Below, one piece after another: positions 31,278 through 42,879 of a DNA stretch of 61,712 bases. Numbering within the stretch: the stretch's first letter is position 1; each line of letters begins with the position of its first letter. The position numbers and the translations under genes were made by a program. The stretch comes from Paenarthrobacter nitroguajacolicus JCM 14115 (GTDB taxonomy: Bacteria; Actinomycetota; Actinomycetes; Actinomycetales; Micrococcaceae): contig BBFS01000016.1 of the NCBI GenBank assembly GCA_001313365.1, positions 1-61,712 of the forward strand, in the 5' to 3' direction. Under the pieces are notes generated by a model. That model had not been told where the DNA came from. It did not search any database and was given only the letters and a program-made list of their open reading frames with translations.

Positions 31278-32760
31278 CTACTTGTTGGCCGGTTCCGGTT
31301 CCTGGACCCTGTCAGCATCCCGCCGGAGCTCAGCCTTGAACTCCTCATAACGGACCAGGTGTGCTGGCCGGCGGCGGAGGATCAACCAGGCTACCCCCCC
31401 CAGAATGACGAACCACACCGGCGTGGCGAGCAGGGCGGCGAGCGTATCCGGCTGTGTGGTCAGAGCCCACAGGACGAAGGCGAAGAACGCGAACACTACC
31501 CAGACCATCACCACGCTCCCGGCATCTTGAACGCCGAAGAGTCGTGCAAGTGCGGACGACGCTTCCGGAAGGCAGATAACTCGCCAGGATGATGGACCAA
31601 ACAAAGACGAAGCAGACAGCGGACACCGTGGTGACCATGTCAAAGGCCTTGCCGATATCCGAGCCTGCATACATGAGGACGACGCCGGACAGCAGCAGGA
31701 CGCAGGAAAGGAACAGGGCGTTCCGAGGTACTTTGCGTCCTGAGAGCGCGCCGAACACCTTGGGCGCGTCACCTTCCTGTGCCAACCCGAACACCATGCG
31801 GGACGTTGAGTAGATGCCCGAGTTTGCCGATGACATTGCCGAGGTCAGCACCACGAGGTTGACGATGGTGGCCGCTGCGCCGAGACCGGCCAGCGAGAAC
31901 ATGGCGATGAAGGGGCTGTGTCCGGCAGCGAACTGCGTCCACGGGGTAACGGACATCAGGATGATCAGCGCACCGACGTAGAAGAGCAGCACACGGATGG
32001 GGATGGAGTTGATGGCCTTGGGCAGGTTCTTCTCGGGGTCCTTGGCCTCGGCCGCTGTGGTGCCCACGAGTTCTATGCCCACGAATGCGAAGACGGCGAT
32101 CTGGAAGCCGGCTACAAAGCCCATGAATTCGTTGGGGGGGAAGAAGCCGCCATGGCTCCAGAGATTGGAGAAGGCGGCCGGTCCGGCGTCGGACTGGAAG
32201 CCGCTGAAAATCATGAACAAGCCAACGATGATGAGCGCAGCGATGGCGACAATCTTGATGAGGGCGAACCAGAACTCGGTCTCACCGAACGCTTTCACGG
32301 TGGCGAGGTTCAGGAGCAGGAGGATCCCGATGGTGATCAGGCCCGGCACCCAGAGCGGCAAGGACGGCCAAAGTTCCTGGGAGTACCCGGCGATGGCGAT
32401 CACGTCCGCGATCCCCGTGATGACCCAGCAGAACCAATACGTCCAGCCGGTGAAAAAGCCGGCCCAGGGTCCCAGCAGGTCGGCTGCGAAGTCGCTAAAG
32501 GACTTGTAGTTGAGGTTGCTCAGCAGAAGTTCGCCCATGGCACGCATGACGAAGAAGAGCATGAAGCCGATAATCATGTAGACGAAGATGACGGACGGGC
32601 CGGCAGCAGAAATAGTCTTGCCTGATCCCATGAAAAGGCCTGTGCCAATTGCTCCGCCGATGGCGATGAGCTGGATGTGGCGGTTGCTGAGCTGTCGCTC
32701 GAGGTGGGGGTGAATCTGGACCAGTGGATGGCGGGCGCTGAATCGTCAAAGGAACTCCAT
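31278..32760 (-). CDS. cycA: D-serine/D-alanine/glycine transporter (APC family), frameshifted
   Basis: A proton-coupled amino acid permease with about 12 membrane segments. The N-terminal block HLERQLSNRHIQLIAIGGA, IGTGLFMGSGKTIS and AMGELLLSNLNYKSFSDFA is highly diagnostic of CycA. Further along are GWTYWFCWVITGIADV and GIELVGTTAAEAKDPE. It ends in a polar tail with RVQEPEPANK at 31278. The first codons are disturbed: the ATG at 32760 is the first start after the riboswitch but needs an indel in the next 70 bp. The frame break near 31590 joins the ...LASYLA helix to the last two helices. A tandem glycine riboswitch precedes it, which supports glycine as a substrate. Confidence 0.92.
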
Positions 32761-32810
32761 CGTTCAGGCGGCACAGGGTGCCACGTTGATTCGGGTTCCT
32801 CCCCGCTCTG

Positions 32811-33000
32811 TACGTGGACCTGAGAGTTTCCGCCTTCCTGCAGGGCAGAAAGGCTTGCACCTTCGGTGAGCCCGGAAACCGGACTGCTTTCCAGAGTTGC
32901 CTCGCCGCGGCGGTACATGGGCCTGAGAGATTCCTGGGGGGGAGGGTTTGCTCCTACGGCGCCTGACGGGATGTACCGGCAGGACTCTCCCGCCGCAGAT
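32811..33000 (-). promoter_or_regulatory. Tandem glycine riboswitch upstream of cycA
   Basis: On the minus strand the first aptamer runs from about 32994 (GCGGGAGAGTCCTGCCGG) through GGCGCCGTAGGAGCAAA to GGAATCTCTCAGGC at about 32921. The second runs from AACTCTGGAAAGC (about 32897) through CACCGAAGGTGCAAGCC to GGAAACTCTCAGGT at about 32817. The GAGAG, CCGNAGGNGCAA and CTCTCAGG blocks and the two-aptamer layout are those of the glycine riboswitch. It ends about 50 bp before the cycA start. Confidence 0.9.
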
Positions 33001-33076
33001 CAATAGCGCGCACCACCAACTCAGTGATGCAGCTCACACCATAGCGAAGGCCGGGCAACGGCGCAACCTTGAGTCC

Positions 33077-35056
33077 CTAGCGGCCGAGAATGCTACGCGC
33101 TATCTCGTCGGCATCGCGAAGGGTTCGCTGGCCGCTCGCGTAAGCAGGTCCGGTACGCGGACGGGCCTCAGCGGCAATGGCTGTCCCCCACTGCGACGCA
33201 GACAGTTGGAGGCCCAGGACATACAAGTTCCTGGTGATGGAACCGTTCGCGGCCAGAGGCCTGTAAGGATGCGGTTCAACGTCAAGGCCCGTGGTCTGCA
33301 TGGGCGTGCCCTCAACACTCATCATGATCTTGGTGCGCACCAGCCCATCGGCCATGAGCTGTTCCAGAAGGGGAGACAGATTGATGCCCACCCTGTTGGC
33401 TGGCGACATCGCCTCCACAAGAGTCCTTGCTTCAACCGGAGCATCGTGGACCCACGGCGAAACCGCCCGGAACACTTTGGCACCGCGGTCCACGCTGAAC
33501 TTCGGGTCCGGTCCCACGAAACTCACGACGCCGGCACGCGCCAAAGCGGCCAGCTGCTCCGATCGCAGTGCAGGCGCACCGCTTGCCAGACCTTCAACAA
33601 AAGATTCGAACCAGCCGCGCAAACCACCCAGCCACGATTCATCGGTGATACCCCCCGTCCGCTACTACGGATTTGAGGATCGCCCGCCCGGTGTGGAGGG
33701 CACCGATCGCCATCTTGACAGGGTCCGCCTCGCCCAGTGCTGATCGTCGGGCATCATCATCAAGGTAGGCCGTGACGGTGGCGTCCAACTCGCGGCGGGA
33801 AGCGAAGGTCCGCCCAGCGAGCGGCGCCGCGAGCCCCCCCTCAGGTTCAGCCGGCGGGAAGCGACAACGTGTTTTTCCACGACGTTTCCCACCTCGACTT
33901 CCCAGTTCGCGGTGGTGTGCGCATGCGGTTGGAGCGCATCCTCAAGGTCGGCGAGGAACTGTGCGGGGTCCTTGATCGCGGCGGGCTGGGACCGCGCAAG
34001 TGTTGAGTAATAGGCCCAAAGTGCATCCCGGTGAAGCAACGGCCAGAGGTCATGATCGAACCCCGGCTGGATACCGGCTGCACGGAAGCGGTCCACCGCA
34101 TCTTCTGTCAGGTAGCGCATGGTGATGCTGCTGGGGTAATACCCCCCCGCCAACCCGGCCTTCGCGCGGTAAGGGGGGGTACCCCTGCGGGACGCTGCAA
34201 TGATCCTGGCTCCCGCCCGGAAGCCCGGTACTCGAGGATACCCGTGCCAGGCGTACCAGCCTCGACGAACTTACCGCCGCGCCCCCCCTCCGTCAACTGG
34301 CCCATGACATCGAAGAAGTTCAGACCCATGCCCCCCCGGACCAGCACGGGTTCGTTGTCAGGCACGGCCTGCCAATCAACATCGGCAGGCGGCGCGGGCG
34401 GGAAGTACCTCAGGCCCTGCTCCTCCGCGGCGCTCTTGAAGGACCGCTGCTCCGGGTTCAACCTGGACTCGATATGGCCCAGAGCGAGGACCACGGAACC
34501 GACGGTGAGCGTCTCGCCGTTGTCGAGTTCGACGTCGAACCCGTATTCCTTTTCGCCCTTAACAGGCTGCGCGGCGACGGCGAGCGCCTTATGAAAGGTG
34601 ACCTCGACGCCGTCGGGAAGCCGTTCAAGCAGCCCCCCCGCCAAAGTTTGGCGCAGGTACCGCCCGTACAGTGCGCGGCTGGGGAAGTCGTGCGATTCGA
34701 GGGTGGCCAGTTCCGCCTTCTCTGCATCGTTCAGTCCCCCCCTGCCATCACGACGGCGGGCCTCGCGCCACTGATCGAACGAACCACCCGCGAGCGGTGG
34801 GGCGAGTTGAGGGTCCTCAGGAATGAGGGTGGGATAGAACGATTGGGTGTTCATCAAGTAGAGGCGTGACTGCTCCGGCTGCCACACGTGCCCGGACCCG
34901 GCCGGATAAGGGTCCACGACATCGATGAGAAGAGTGGTTTCTGGCCGGCTGTCCGCAGCCCAGTTCGCGAGCAACCGCTCGAGGACACTGGTGCCCCCCG
35001 AGGCCGGCCCCCCCGATCAGGGCAACACGGTTGGTTTGCGATTTAGCCACGCTCAA
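33077..35056 (-). CDS. FAD/NAD(P)-binding protein (HpyO-like/adenylate-forming oxidase family), frameshifted
   Basis: About 650 residues. The N-terminal Rossmann loop reads NRVALIGGAGLGG with breaks right behind it (34990-35010). Further recognisable parts are VDPYPAGSGHVWQPEQSRLYLMN, VGSVVLALGHIES, GLRYFPPAPPADVD, VLVRGMGLNFFDVMGQLTEG and GIQPGFDHDLWPLLH. They match the NAD_binding_9-type FAD/NAD(P)-binding family common in Actinobacteria. The start is the TTG at 35056 with AGGAAG seven bases upstream, or the GTG two codons on. Breaks occur near 34330, 34153-34180, 33836 and 33650. No enzymatic role is established for the family as far as I know. It diverges from the S9 peptidase. Confidence 0.8.
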
Positions 35057-35110
35057 GCCTAACTTCCTGTGACTTGCTTACTGTTGAAGAGTGTTGCTTG
35101 GATGGGGGCG

Positions 35111-37343
35111 ATGACCACCACAGAAGCTGATCAGTCGCCACTTCCCGAGAATGAGACCGCGCCGGCCCCCCCGGGCCCGCGGCATGCAGCGGACGTCGCG
35201 CCTGAGCCGACGGATGAAAACGTTTGGCTTGAGGACATCCACGGCGAAGAGCAGCTGGCGTGGGTCCGCGAGCAGAATGCCCGCACCGAGGAGTTACTGG
35301 AGGACGCCGAGTACGCGGCCGTTGAGGCTGGCATCCTGGAGGTCCTCGACTCCAACGATCGCATCGCCATGGTCTCCAAACGCGGCGATTTCTACTACAA
35401 CTTCTGGAAAGACCAGGAACACCCCCCCAAGGGCCTTTGGCGTCGAACTACGTGGGAAAGCTATCTCACTGAGGAGCCGGAGTGGGACGTCCTGCTGGAT
35501 ATCGACGCCCTTGCCGCCGCCGAAGGCGTTGAGTGGGTCTTCCATGGTGTCGGCTTCCTCCGTCCTGCCGACGGCTCCGAGTACCGCCTGGCCATAGTTT
35601 CGCTCTCCCCCCCGACGGCGGCGACGCTGACCGCCACCGCGAGTTCGACGTCGAGTCCCGCACCTTCGTGGAGGGTGGCTTTGACGTGCCGACAGCCAAA
35701 GGCAACGTCAGCTGGCTGGATGCCGACACTTTGCTTGTGTCCAGCACGGCGGATGGGCTCCCCCGCAACTACGTCCTCCTATGCCCGCACCGGGGGGGTT
35801 AAGCTGCGCCGCGGCCAATCGCTGGCCCAGGCAGAGCGCATCTTCGAAATCCCCCGAGGACCACATGTTGGCCATGGTGGCCCACGATTCCACCCCCGGG
35901 TTATGAGCGGACCTTCGCCGTGGACTACATCGACTTCTACAACCGGAGTACGTCGCTGCTGCGTGACGACGCCTGGGTGGTTATCGATGTCCCCCACGGA
36001 TGTGAACATCAGCGCCCACCGGGATTGGCTGCTGTTCCGTCCGCAGAAGGACTGGGATGTTGCCGGTGTTCTCTACCCTGCCGGGTCCTTGCTGGCCGCG
36101 GACTTCGAGTCTTACCTGGCGGGTTCCCGGTCATTGCTGGTCCTGTTCACGCCGGATGCCCACACGTCGCTGCAGTCGTGGAGCTGGACCAAGGACTACC
36201 TCCTGCTGAACCTCCTGCGCGATGTGTCCTCCGAAATCCGGGTGTTGGACCCGGCCCGTCCCGATTCTGAAGGCGGCTGGGCCTCCACCGTCCTGGACGC
36301 CTGCCCTCCTCTTCATGACGTCAATGCCTATGCCGTGTATGACGAAGACCCTGGCGCTGAAGGCAACGATTTCTGGCTGGTGGCCACCGGCTTCACCACG
36401 CCCACCACGCTGACCAGGGGGACACTTGTTGCCGGGGCGGCGAGCCGGCACGCCGAGGTGAAGCGGTCGCCGTCGTTCTTCAACGAGGCCGACTACGAAG
36501 TCCAGCAGCACTTCGCTGTTTCTGACGATGGGACCAAGGTTCCCTACTTCCAGGTCGCGTCCAAGGACTTGGTCTTGGACGGCCAAAACCCCACCCAGCT
36601 TTCCGGCTATGGCGGTTTCGAAGTTTCCAGGACTCCGGCCTACAGCGGAACAATCGGGCGGGCCTGGCTGGAACGCCGCACCCTGGGCGTATCTTCCGAC
36701 GACGGAGCTGCCGCACACTCACGCGGTGGTGTCTTCGTTGTTGCCAACATCCGCGGCGGTGGCGAATACGGTCCGTCCTGGCACCGTGCAGCACTTCAGG
36801 AGAACCGGCACCGTGCATACGAGGACTTCGCCGCCGTGGCGAAGGACCTCATCTCGCGAGGCGTCACCAGCCGCCGTCGACTCGGCTGCGTAGGCGGTTC
36901 CAACGGCGGCCTCCTGGTGGGCAACATGCTGACCCAGTACCCGGAACTGTTCGGGGGGGCTGTTTCCTGCGGGGGTGCCCCCCCTCCTGGACATGCGCCG
37001 CTACACCAAGCTCTCCGCCGGATACTCCTGGATCGCCGAATACGGTGACCCTGATGTTCCGGTCCAGTGGGAGTTCATCCGCACTTTCTCGCCGTACCAC
37101 TTGCTACACGACGGTGTGGAATACCCTGAGACTTTCATTTGGACAGCCACCTCCGATGACCGTGTGGGACCTGTCCAGGCCCGCAAAATGGCGGCGCGTA
37201 TGCAGGCCATGGGCATCCCGAACGTCTGGTTCCATGAAGCTCTTGAAGGCGGTCACGCGGGCGCCTCCGACAACAGGCAGGCAGCAGCGCTCCAGGCCCG
37301 GAGCAACCACTTCCTGTGGCGTTCCTTGGCCGGAAGCAACTGA
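35111..37343 (+). CDS. Prolyl oligopeptidase-family (S9) serine peptidase, frameshifted
   Basis: Cytosolic peptidase of about 735 residues with a beta-propeller N-terminus and an alpha/beta hydrolase C-terminus. The catalytic Ser is in VGGSNGGLLVGNM, the Asp in TATSDDRVGPVQA, and the His in EALEGGHAGASDN. The motif IRGGGEYGPSWH precedes the Ser as usual. No signal peptide is visible. I take the ATG at 35111 (MTTTEADQSPLPENE); an in-frame ATG nine bases upstream is also possible. The stop TGA is at 37343. G/C runs break the frame near 35424, 35609, 35796, 35854, 35990 and 36955-36985. Neighbouring genes offer no hint of its substrate. Confidence 0.92.
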
Positions 37344-37407
37344 CAAGAAGCTGTTTTGCGCTAGACGGCACCTTCTGCGTATCCTTGGTGGGCTAGCAAT
37401 AGCAAAG

Positions 37408-37502
37408 GGAGACGTGCCAGAGCGGCCGAATGGGCTTCACTGCTAATGAAGTGTGGGGGGGCACAACTCCACCGGGGGGGTTCAAATCCCCCCCCGTCTC
37501 CG
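37408..37502 (+). tRNA. tRNA-Ser (anticodon GCT), with expanded G/C runs
   Basis: Acceptor GGAGACG pairs with CGTCTCC. The anticodon stem CTTCA/TGAAG encloses CTGCTAA, giving GCT. The variable arm (TGTGGGGGGG...) and the T arm (CCGGGGGGG-TTCAAAT-CCCCCCCC) hold G and C runs longer than a 5-bp T stem can use. The 95-base length is a few more than normal, so this RNA gene shows the same run expansion as the coding genes. Confidence 0.9.
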
Positions 37503-37507
37503 CGAAT

Positions 37508-37537
37508 AGGTCCCGGTTTTCGAACCGGGACCTTTTG
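37508..37537 (+). terminator. Terminator downstream of tRNA-Ser(GCT)
   Basis: AGGTCCCGGTT and AACCGGGACCT pair around TTCG, followed by TTTGCG. It overlaps no gene and borders the stop of the convergent MFS transporter. Confidence 0.9.
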
Positions 37538-37539
37538 CG

Positions 37540-38983
37540 TTAAGCCCGCTTCACTCCGCCGCTGACCTCCGCCCCCCCGGCATGACGATGGAGGGCAAGG
37601 CTATCCCCCCGTACTGATCAGCATCAGGAGGGCCATGGCAATAAACGCGCCCTTGTAAGCTGCCACTTGGTCTGCCCCCCCGAACATCTGGGTGGTTTCG
37701 AACAGGCGCAGGAACAGCACCCACGGCGATGCCTGCCGCCGCCGCCAACTGAACGAGCGTCGCAGAAATAGCGTTGGCTGAGGGCAGCTGTCCCGGGACG
37801 ATGTCCGCGTACTGCACCGAGGCATACGCGGAGAAACCGATGGAGCGGAACGCACCACTGAACAGCAACAAAGCGAATATCAGTGGCTCGGGTGTTCGGG
37901 CGTCCAGGAAGGCGCACAACGCGAATGTGACGGCTGAGGCAAACGATGCAAAGACGAGCACCGGTTTGAATCCAAAGCGCCTTATGAGCGGCGTGGTGGC
38001 CGGCTTGATTCCGATGTTGCCCACGAACACTGCGGCGACCATGACTCCGGCTTTGAGGGGATCCCAACCAAAGCCGTCCTGGAACATCAAAGGCAGCAGG
38101 AAAGGGACCGAGCTGATGGTCAGCCGGTAAATGAAACCACCGGTGGAAGTCGCCCTGAAAGTCCTGGTCCCAAAGACGCTGAGATTGAACAGGGGAACCC
38201 CCCCGGCTTTCCGCATCCACCACACGGCACCCGCCAGGGACAGTAACCCGGCAGCAACCACCGCCACGGCAAGCACATTGGACGCGTGGCCTCCCAAGGT
38301 CTCCAGCCTACTACCAGGCGCCCACGCCCAGTGTTGTGAGCAGCAGCCCGAACCAGTCCAGTCGACGCCGGGCGTCAAACTGTGTTCGCGGTACCAGCCT
38401 GAGTGCGGCAATGAAAGCGGCCAGGCCGAGAGGGACGTTGATGATGAAGATCCAGTGCCATGACAGGAAGGTGGTGAGAGCACCACCCACCATCGGGGGG
38501 GCCAAGACCGGGGGGGCCAACAAGCCAGGCCACACAAGATACGCGGTGGCGCGGAGAAGCTCCGACTTGGGGGGGTGCCCCTCAACACCACCAGCGTGCC
38601 GACCGGAACCATCATGGCTCCGCCCATACCCTGGGCCACGCGCTCAGCGTCAGCATGGTCAGGTCCGTGCTGATGGCGCAAAGCAGGGAGGCGATGGTGA
38701 ACACCGATATCGCCAGGCAGAAGATCCGCCTGGCACCGAACCGCTCGGCAAGCCAACTGCTCAAAGGAATCCCCATCGCCACCGTCACCAAATATGCGGT
38801 CATGGTGATGTTGATGTCTGCCGGCGCTACACGGAAATCGGAGGCGATGCTGGGAATGGCAGTGGTGAGGATGGTCCCGTCGAGGAACTCCATGAAGAAC
38901 GTTGCCGCCACCAACAAGGCCAGGCGGGGCCGCCAACTTGTTTCGCCGGCAGCTTCGACGTCGGCGGTGGGTTTTGTGCTCAT
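37540..38983 (-). CDS. MFS drug/metabolite exporter (DHA2, EmrB/QacA type), frameshifted
   Basis: About 475 residues and 12-14 membrane segments. Segment 1 carries FFMEFLDGTILTTAIPSIASDF, the DHA2 hallmark, followed by the Arg of ERFGARRIF. Later comes GGALTTFLSWHWIFIINVPLGL, another hallmark. The start ATG is at 38983 (MSTKPTADVEAAG). The repaired C-terminus reads VSGGVKRA with a TAA at 37542-37540. Breaks occur at 37573, 37606, 37677, 37720, 38310, 38490-38570 and 38640. The substrate cannot be told from the sequence, and no TetR/MarR regulator lies next to it. Confidence 0.9.
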
Positions 38984-39129
38984 GGCTCCGGTCCAAGTTC
39001 TGGCTGGTGGCCCGCGACAGGCAAGCAGGCGTGTTTGCTCGATCCTATAGACGCAGGGTGGGAGCGATCACAACATGACGAAGTTCTACCGCCCCCCCTT
39101 AGCTGCTCGCACTGGCTCGCAGGGCGGCC

Positions 39130-41315
39130 CTATCCAGCTTGGGCCAGCGCCAGCGGCAGAACCGCGCCCACACCGGCTTGGCGCAAGGCACGTGCAGATA
39201 CGGTCATGGTCCAGCGGCTGTCTATGAGGTCGTCCACCAGCAACACAGGCTGCCCACCCGTGCCCGCCAACGCCTGGGCAAGTTCGGGACCAACAACAAG
39301 CCTGTCCCAGACACCGGCCAGCCTGTAAGCGCTGTTGCCGCCGCGTGCCCCCGTCGGCCCTCCGTGCTGTGGCTGCAGCTGGCCGAGGTACGGCATTCGT
39401 CCTATTCCGGCAATTCCCTGGGCCAACGACTCGACCAGCTGCGGCTTGCTCCGGGACGGGATGCTGATGACCGCCGCGGGTCGTCCGACGCCGCTCCACG
39501 GAGTTCCGCCCTCGGCTCCGGACCATTCGCGGAGTACCTGGACGCATGCCTGCAGCATGGCAGGATCCACGTCGCGATCCGGTGCACCGGACGCGAACAG
39601 CTCCCGTAAAGCACCGCCCCAGCCCAAGTCGGTAAGCCTTGCCAGGATCCGCCCTTCGGAAACGCTCTCATCGGGCTTGATTTTTCCCTTGACGGACACA
39701 CCGAGCCGATCCATGCCACTGGGCCACTGAAGGCGCGGCTCCACCGCTATACCCGCACGCCGGAGAGTTTGGCCTGCGGCGTCGGCCGCCGACGCTGCCA
39801 CGTCCACCGGGAACCAGCGGCCGGCGCAGTTGTCGCAGCGTCCACAAGCTGCTGCCGTTTCGTCGTCCAAAACCGAGGTGATGTATTCCATGCGGCAGCC
39901 GGCCGTGTCCTGGTAGATCACCATGGAATCCTGCTCATCCACACGGGCCTCGGCGATGCGGGCATAGCGCTCGGCGTCATAGTTCCACGGCTTCCCCCCC
40001 GTGGATCGCCAACCGCCTCCAACGCGCTCTACGGCCCCCCCATCAACTGCCAGGACTTTGAGGAGGAGTTCCAATGGCGTGCGCCGAAGGTCCACTCTGG
40101 CTTCCAGCGCGACGGTGGACAGGGCTGAGCCTGCTTCCCCCCCAAGCACCCTCAGCACAGACTCGGCCTTCTCGGCCGACGGCATGGATGCTGTGGCGAA
40201 GTACTGCCAAATTTCGCGGTCTTCGGAGCCCGGCAGCAGCAAAACGTCTGCGTTGGCTGCACCACGGCCGGCGCGGCCAACCTGTTGGTAGTAGGCAACC
40301 GGTGACGACGGAGCACCAAGGTGGATGACGAAGCCCAGGTCCGGCTTATCAAACCCCATGCCCAGGGCGGACGTGGCCACGAGGCCTTCACTTGGTTGTC
40401 CTTCAACAGTTGTTCAGCACGTTCCCGGTCCGCAGGGTCCGTCCTCCCCCCCGTGTAGGACAGGACGTTGTGCCCGGCCTCCGCAAGAAGCCGTGCAGTG
40501 TCTTCGGCCGCCGAGACGGTCAGGGTGTAGATGATGCCACTGCCGGGCATGTCGGTGAGGTGTGTCAGCAACCAGCCCAGCCGATCCCTGGAATCGGGCA
40601 GGGTAAGGACACCTAGCCGCAGCGATTCGCGCCCGAGAGCGCCACGTATGGTCAAGACTCCGGCACCAAGTTGTTCCTCAATGTCATGGACCACCCTGGA
40701 ATTGGCCGTGGCTGTGGTGGCCAAAACGGGAACTGACTTTGGCAACTGTGCAATGAGGTCCGCGATGCGGCGGTAATCGGGGGGGCGGAAATCGTGTCCC
40801 CCCCAGTCCGAGATACAGTGTGCCTCGTCAATCACCAGGAGCCCGGTGCGACGAATGAGCTCCGGAAGCTGGTTCTCCCTGAAGGAGGGGTTGGTGAGCC
40901 GCTCCGGGGGAAACCAGCAGGACATCAACCTCATCCGCGGCGAGCTGGGCCAGGACCGTGTCCCATTCCAGGGCATTGGCGGAGTTTATGGCGACAGCCC
41001 GCACCCCCTGCCCGGGCAGCTGCGGCCACTTGGTCACGCATGAGCGCAAGCAACGGCGACACAATCAACGTTGGACCCGCGCCGCGGCGGCGCAACAGCA
41101 ATGAAGCCACGAAGTAAACCGCAGACTTCCCCCAACCTGTGCGCTGGACTACCAGCGCCCGGCGCCCCGCATCCACCAACGCCTCAATGGTTCATACTGT
41201 CCGTCGTGGAACCGCGCTTCCGGGTGGCCCACCAACTCACGAAGGCACGCCAGCGCCTGCTGATGGTAGTTGATTGCACGGAAACGGCAGCGTTTGGGGG
41301 GGAGTTGTTGGCCAT
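39130..41315 (-). CDS. recQ: RecQ-family ATP-dependent DNA helicase with a C-terminal phosphoribosyltransferase-like domain, frameshifted
   Basis: 3'-5' DNA helicase of about 710 residues. Helicase motifs are Walker A RTGWGKSAVYFVA, motif Ia/III IVSPLLALMRDQV, DEAH box [29 protein letters not shown], and QVGRAGRGAANAD. The zinc finger is CRMEYITSVLDD...CGRCDNC. Instead of an HRDC domain it ends with a segment like a PRTase PRPP loop, VLLVDDLIDSRWTM. The likely start is an ATG at 41315 (MANNSPKRCRFRA...) with the G run at 41294 two bases too long. Breaks occur near 41170, 41030, 40905, 40790, 40448, 40140 and 39999. It diverges from manB. Confidence 0.9.
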
Positions 41316-41440
41316 CAACCCAGTATTCCAGCCGACCCTGACAGCCAGAACCTGGGTGTCCCGCTATGTGGATAACGGCTATCCACAGGTCATCTATTCA
41401 AGTTCAACCCCAACTGCCTTGCCACAGTAGGATTGAGCCC

Positions 41441-42867
41441 GTGACTAGCGAGCAGAACAAGACATTCGACCTCTCGGCTTCCTTCAAGGCGTACGACGTC
41501 CGGGGGGGCATCGTGGGTGAAACCATCACGGCTGAAATCGTCGAGGCCGTTGGCGCTGCCTTCATCGACGTCCTGGGCTTGGAGGGTGAAACGGTACTGG
41601 TTGGCGGCGACATGCGTCCCTCCTCTCCGGAGTTCAGCCAAGCCTTTGCCAACGGGGCAGCCACGCGTGGCGCGAACGTCCAGTTGCTGGACCTCATCTC
41701 AACCGACGAGCTCTACTATGCATGCGGGGGGCCTGAACGCTGCCGGCGCAACGTTTACCGCAAGTCACAACCCGGCTGCGTATAACGGGATCAAAATGGC
41801 CAAGGCCGGCGCCCAGCCCATCTCTTCGGAGAGCGGGCTCAAGGAAATTCAGGCCCTCGCTGAGCAGTACCTGAACACCGGCATTATCCCGGCGGCAGGC
41901 ACCAGAGGCGAGATCGGCGTCCATGACGTGCTGAAGGACTACTCCGAGTACCTGCGGAAGCTCGTGGACCTTTCCGGCTCCCGTCCACTGAAGATTGTGG
42001 TCGATGCTGGCAACGGCATGGCTGGTTTGACCACCCCGGCCGTACTCGGCGACAAACTCCTCCCGGCGCTGCCTTTCGAAATCGTTCCCCCTTTATTTCG
42101 AACTCGACGGCTCGTTCCCCAACCACCCGGCCAACCCCTTGGAGCCGGAAAACCTGCGTGATCTCCAGGCTGCCGTCGTCAAGCACGGCGCGACATCGGC
42201 CTCGCTTTCGACGGCGATGCGGACCGCTGCTTCGTCATTGATGAAAAGGGCGAGCCCGTTTCCCCCCCGTCCGCGATCACCGGCATGGTGGCCCGTCGGG
42301 AGATCGCCCGAGCCCAGGCCGCGGGTGAAGAGACCCCGGTGATCATCCACAACCTCCTCACCTCCAAGGCCGTGCCCGAGCTCGTAGCCAAGGATGGCGG
42401 CCGTGCTGTCCGGACCGGGTGGGGGGGCACTCCTTCATCAAGGCCGTCATGGCCGAGGAAGGTGCCGTGTTCGGCGGTGAGCACTCCGCACACTTCTACT
42501 TCCGGGATTTCTGGAACGCTGACACCGGCATGCTTGCCGCCATGCACGTCCTCGCTGCCTGGGTGAGCAAGACGGCCCCCCTCTCCGAACTCGGACGCCA
42601 ATACGAACCTTACGTTTCCTCCGGCGAGATCAACTCCGAGATCGAAGACAAGGCCGGTGCCGTGGAGCGGGTTCGAGTCGATTTCGAAACCGAAGACATC
42701 GACATCGACCACATGGACGGCAGCACGTTCAATGCCAAGGACGGCAGCTGGTGTTCAACCTTCGCCCGTCCAACACTGAGCCCTTCCTCCGCCTGAACGC
42801 CGAAGCCAAGGACCAGGCGACCATGGAGAAGATCCGTGACCGCGTCCTTGCGCTGGTTCGGGCCTAG
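41441..42867 (+). CDS. manB: Phosphomannomutase/phosphoglucomutase, frameshifted
   Basis: Alpha-D-phosphohexomutase interconverting mannose-6-P and mannose-1-P (or glucose forms), supplying GDP-mannose for cell-envelope sugars. The active-site Ser loop is TFTASHNPAAYNG. The metal-binding loop is GLAFDGDADRCFVID. The sugar-binding GGEHSAHFYFRDF and phosphate-binding RPSNTEPFLRL follow. The start is a GTG at 41441 (VTSEQNKTFDLS). The end is a TAG at 42865-42867 after DRVLALVRA. Breaks are at 41505 (DVRGIVGET), 41727, 42090, 42195, 42262, 42420 and 42752. About 475 residues. It leads a plus-strand run of seven genes ending in hmp. Confidence 0.93.
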
Positions 42868-42879
42868 GAACGGGCCGGC

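Noticed and set aside
32574..32918. N-terminal extension of cycA
   Set aside because: This frame runs through the second glycine aptamer; a transcript leader, not coding sequence.
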